Assembly: GCA_903904615.1 (NCBI GenBank)
Contig: CAIVDG010000353.1
Span: forward strand, 1 to 5,004
DNA from: an uncultured Acidimicrobiaceae bacterium
GTDB taxonomy: Bacteria; Actinomycetota; Acidimicrobiia; Acidimicrobiales; Ilumatobacteraceae
Direction of reading: 5' to 3'
DNA: 5,004 nt
Shown here: positions 4,856-5,004 of the stretch, in pieces
Layout: each line of letters opens with the position of its first letter
How positions within the stretch are numbered: the stretch's first letter is position 1
Translations under genes and position numbers: made by a program
Notes under the pieces: generated by a model
What the model was told of the DNA's origin: nothing
The model's database searches: none
Seen by the model: the letters and a program-made list of their open reading frames with translations, nothing else

Positions 4856-5004
4856 GTGGCTTCAAAGAACTCAACGTCGACGAACGACGTCATCTATACC
4901 GCGCGACTGATTCGCACGGCCAACCCTTCTCGCCCAACGGGCACCGCTATTGCTGTGCGCGACGGAAAGGTGCTGGGCGTCGGAACACTCGACGAGTGCA
5001 AGGC
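4856..5004 (+). CDS. Amidohydrolase-like protein, N-terminus only (partial)
   Basis: The frame opens at a GTG directly after an in-frame TAG at 4853-4855 and continues to the window edge for 49 codons. It contains V-I-Y-T-A-R-L-I-R-T-A at 12-22, then T-A-I-A-V-R-D-G-K-V-L-G-V-G-T-L-D-E-C at 30-48. This is the typical N-terminal beta-sandwich opening of metal-dependent amidohydrolases (YtcJ-like or imidazolonepropionase-like), where A-V-x-D-G-x-I-x-x-V-G precedes the barrel. The metal-binding H-x-H and the rest of the barrel lie beyond the window, so substrate and activity cannot be judged. The gene begins 30 bases after the helicase stop on the same strand, possibly co-transcribed. No SD precedes the GTG, so either a leaderless start or weak initiation is implied. 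The upstream stop excludes any earlier start. Confidence 0.7.
   Translation, partial: MASKNSTSTNDVIYTARLIRTANPSRPTGTAIAVRDGKVLGVGTLDECK

Noticed and set aside
4218..4874. Open frame of 218 codons on the minus strand crossing the helicase stop
   Set aside because: It is another shadow of the repeats, with periodic H-H-R-V-L-D-G-R peptides and no start signal.

Overview
The window looks like a chromosomal housekeeping region from an actinobacterium of moderate GC content. An uncultured aquatic lineage such as Acidimicrobiia is my best guess. The pointers are a ClpP of the mycobacterial ClpP2 type, a PPOX-family protein resembling the F420-dependent Rv2061 group, a DEAD-box helicase of the type common in actinobacteria, and GTG starts with weak or absent Shine-Dalgarno (SD) sequences. 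The taxonomic call is inference from protein character, not a search result. I see no mobile element, phage gene or CRISPR array.

Layout. The left part (1-2086) is a minus-strand protein quality-control operon read right to left: tig (trigger factor), clpP (protease subunit) and the first ten codons of clpX (unfoldase). The gaps are 16 and 27 bases. Trigger factor folds nascent chains at the ribosome, and ClpXP degrades proteins that fail or are tagged. Trigger factor ends in an unusual run of alternating His and Asp.

The rest is read on the plus strand. A small basic protein with an SH3/KOW-like core (2144-2413) is divergent from tig. It is followed by tRNA-Pro(UGG) with encoded CCA (2457-2532) and a PPOX-class split-barrel protein (2561-2953). 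A good candidate intrinsic terminator (2961-2986) closes that unit.

Next comes a DEAD-box RNA helicase (3074-4825) with a complete motif set and a tail of about 180 residues built from D-D-R-P-A-R repeats. The DNA under the tail contains long, perfectly identical repeats. A GTG-started open frame running off the right edge (4856-5004) looks like the N-terminus of an amidohydrolase.

The most interesting signal is the leader of the helicase gene. Three inverted repeats at 3024-3079 nest so that one continuous 20-base strand (3060-3079), carrying most of the SD, the start codon and codon 2, can be fully paired. A plausible promoter would start the RNA just before the outer arm. This suggests a structured leader controlling translation of an RNA helicase, possibly by temperature or by the helicase itself. 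That function is inferred.
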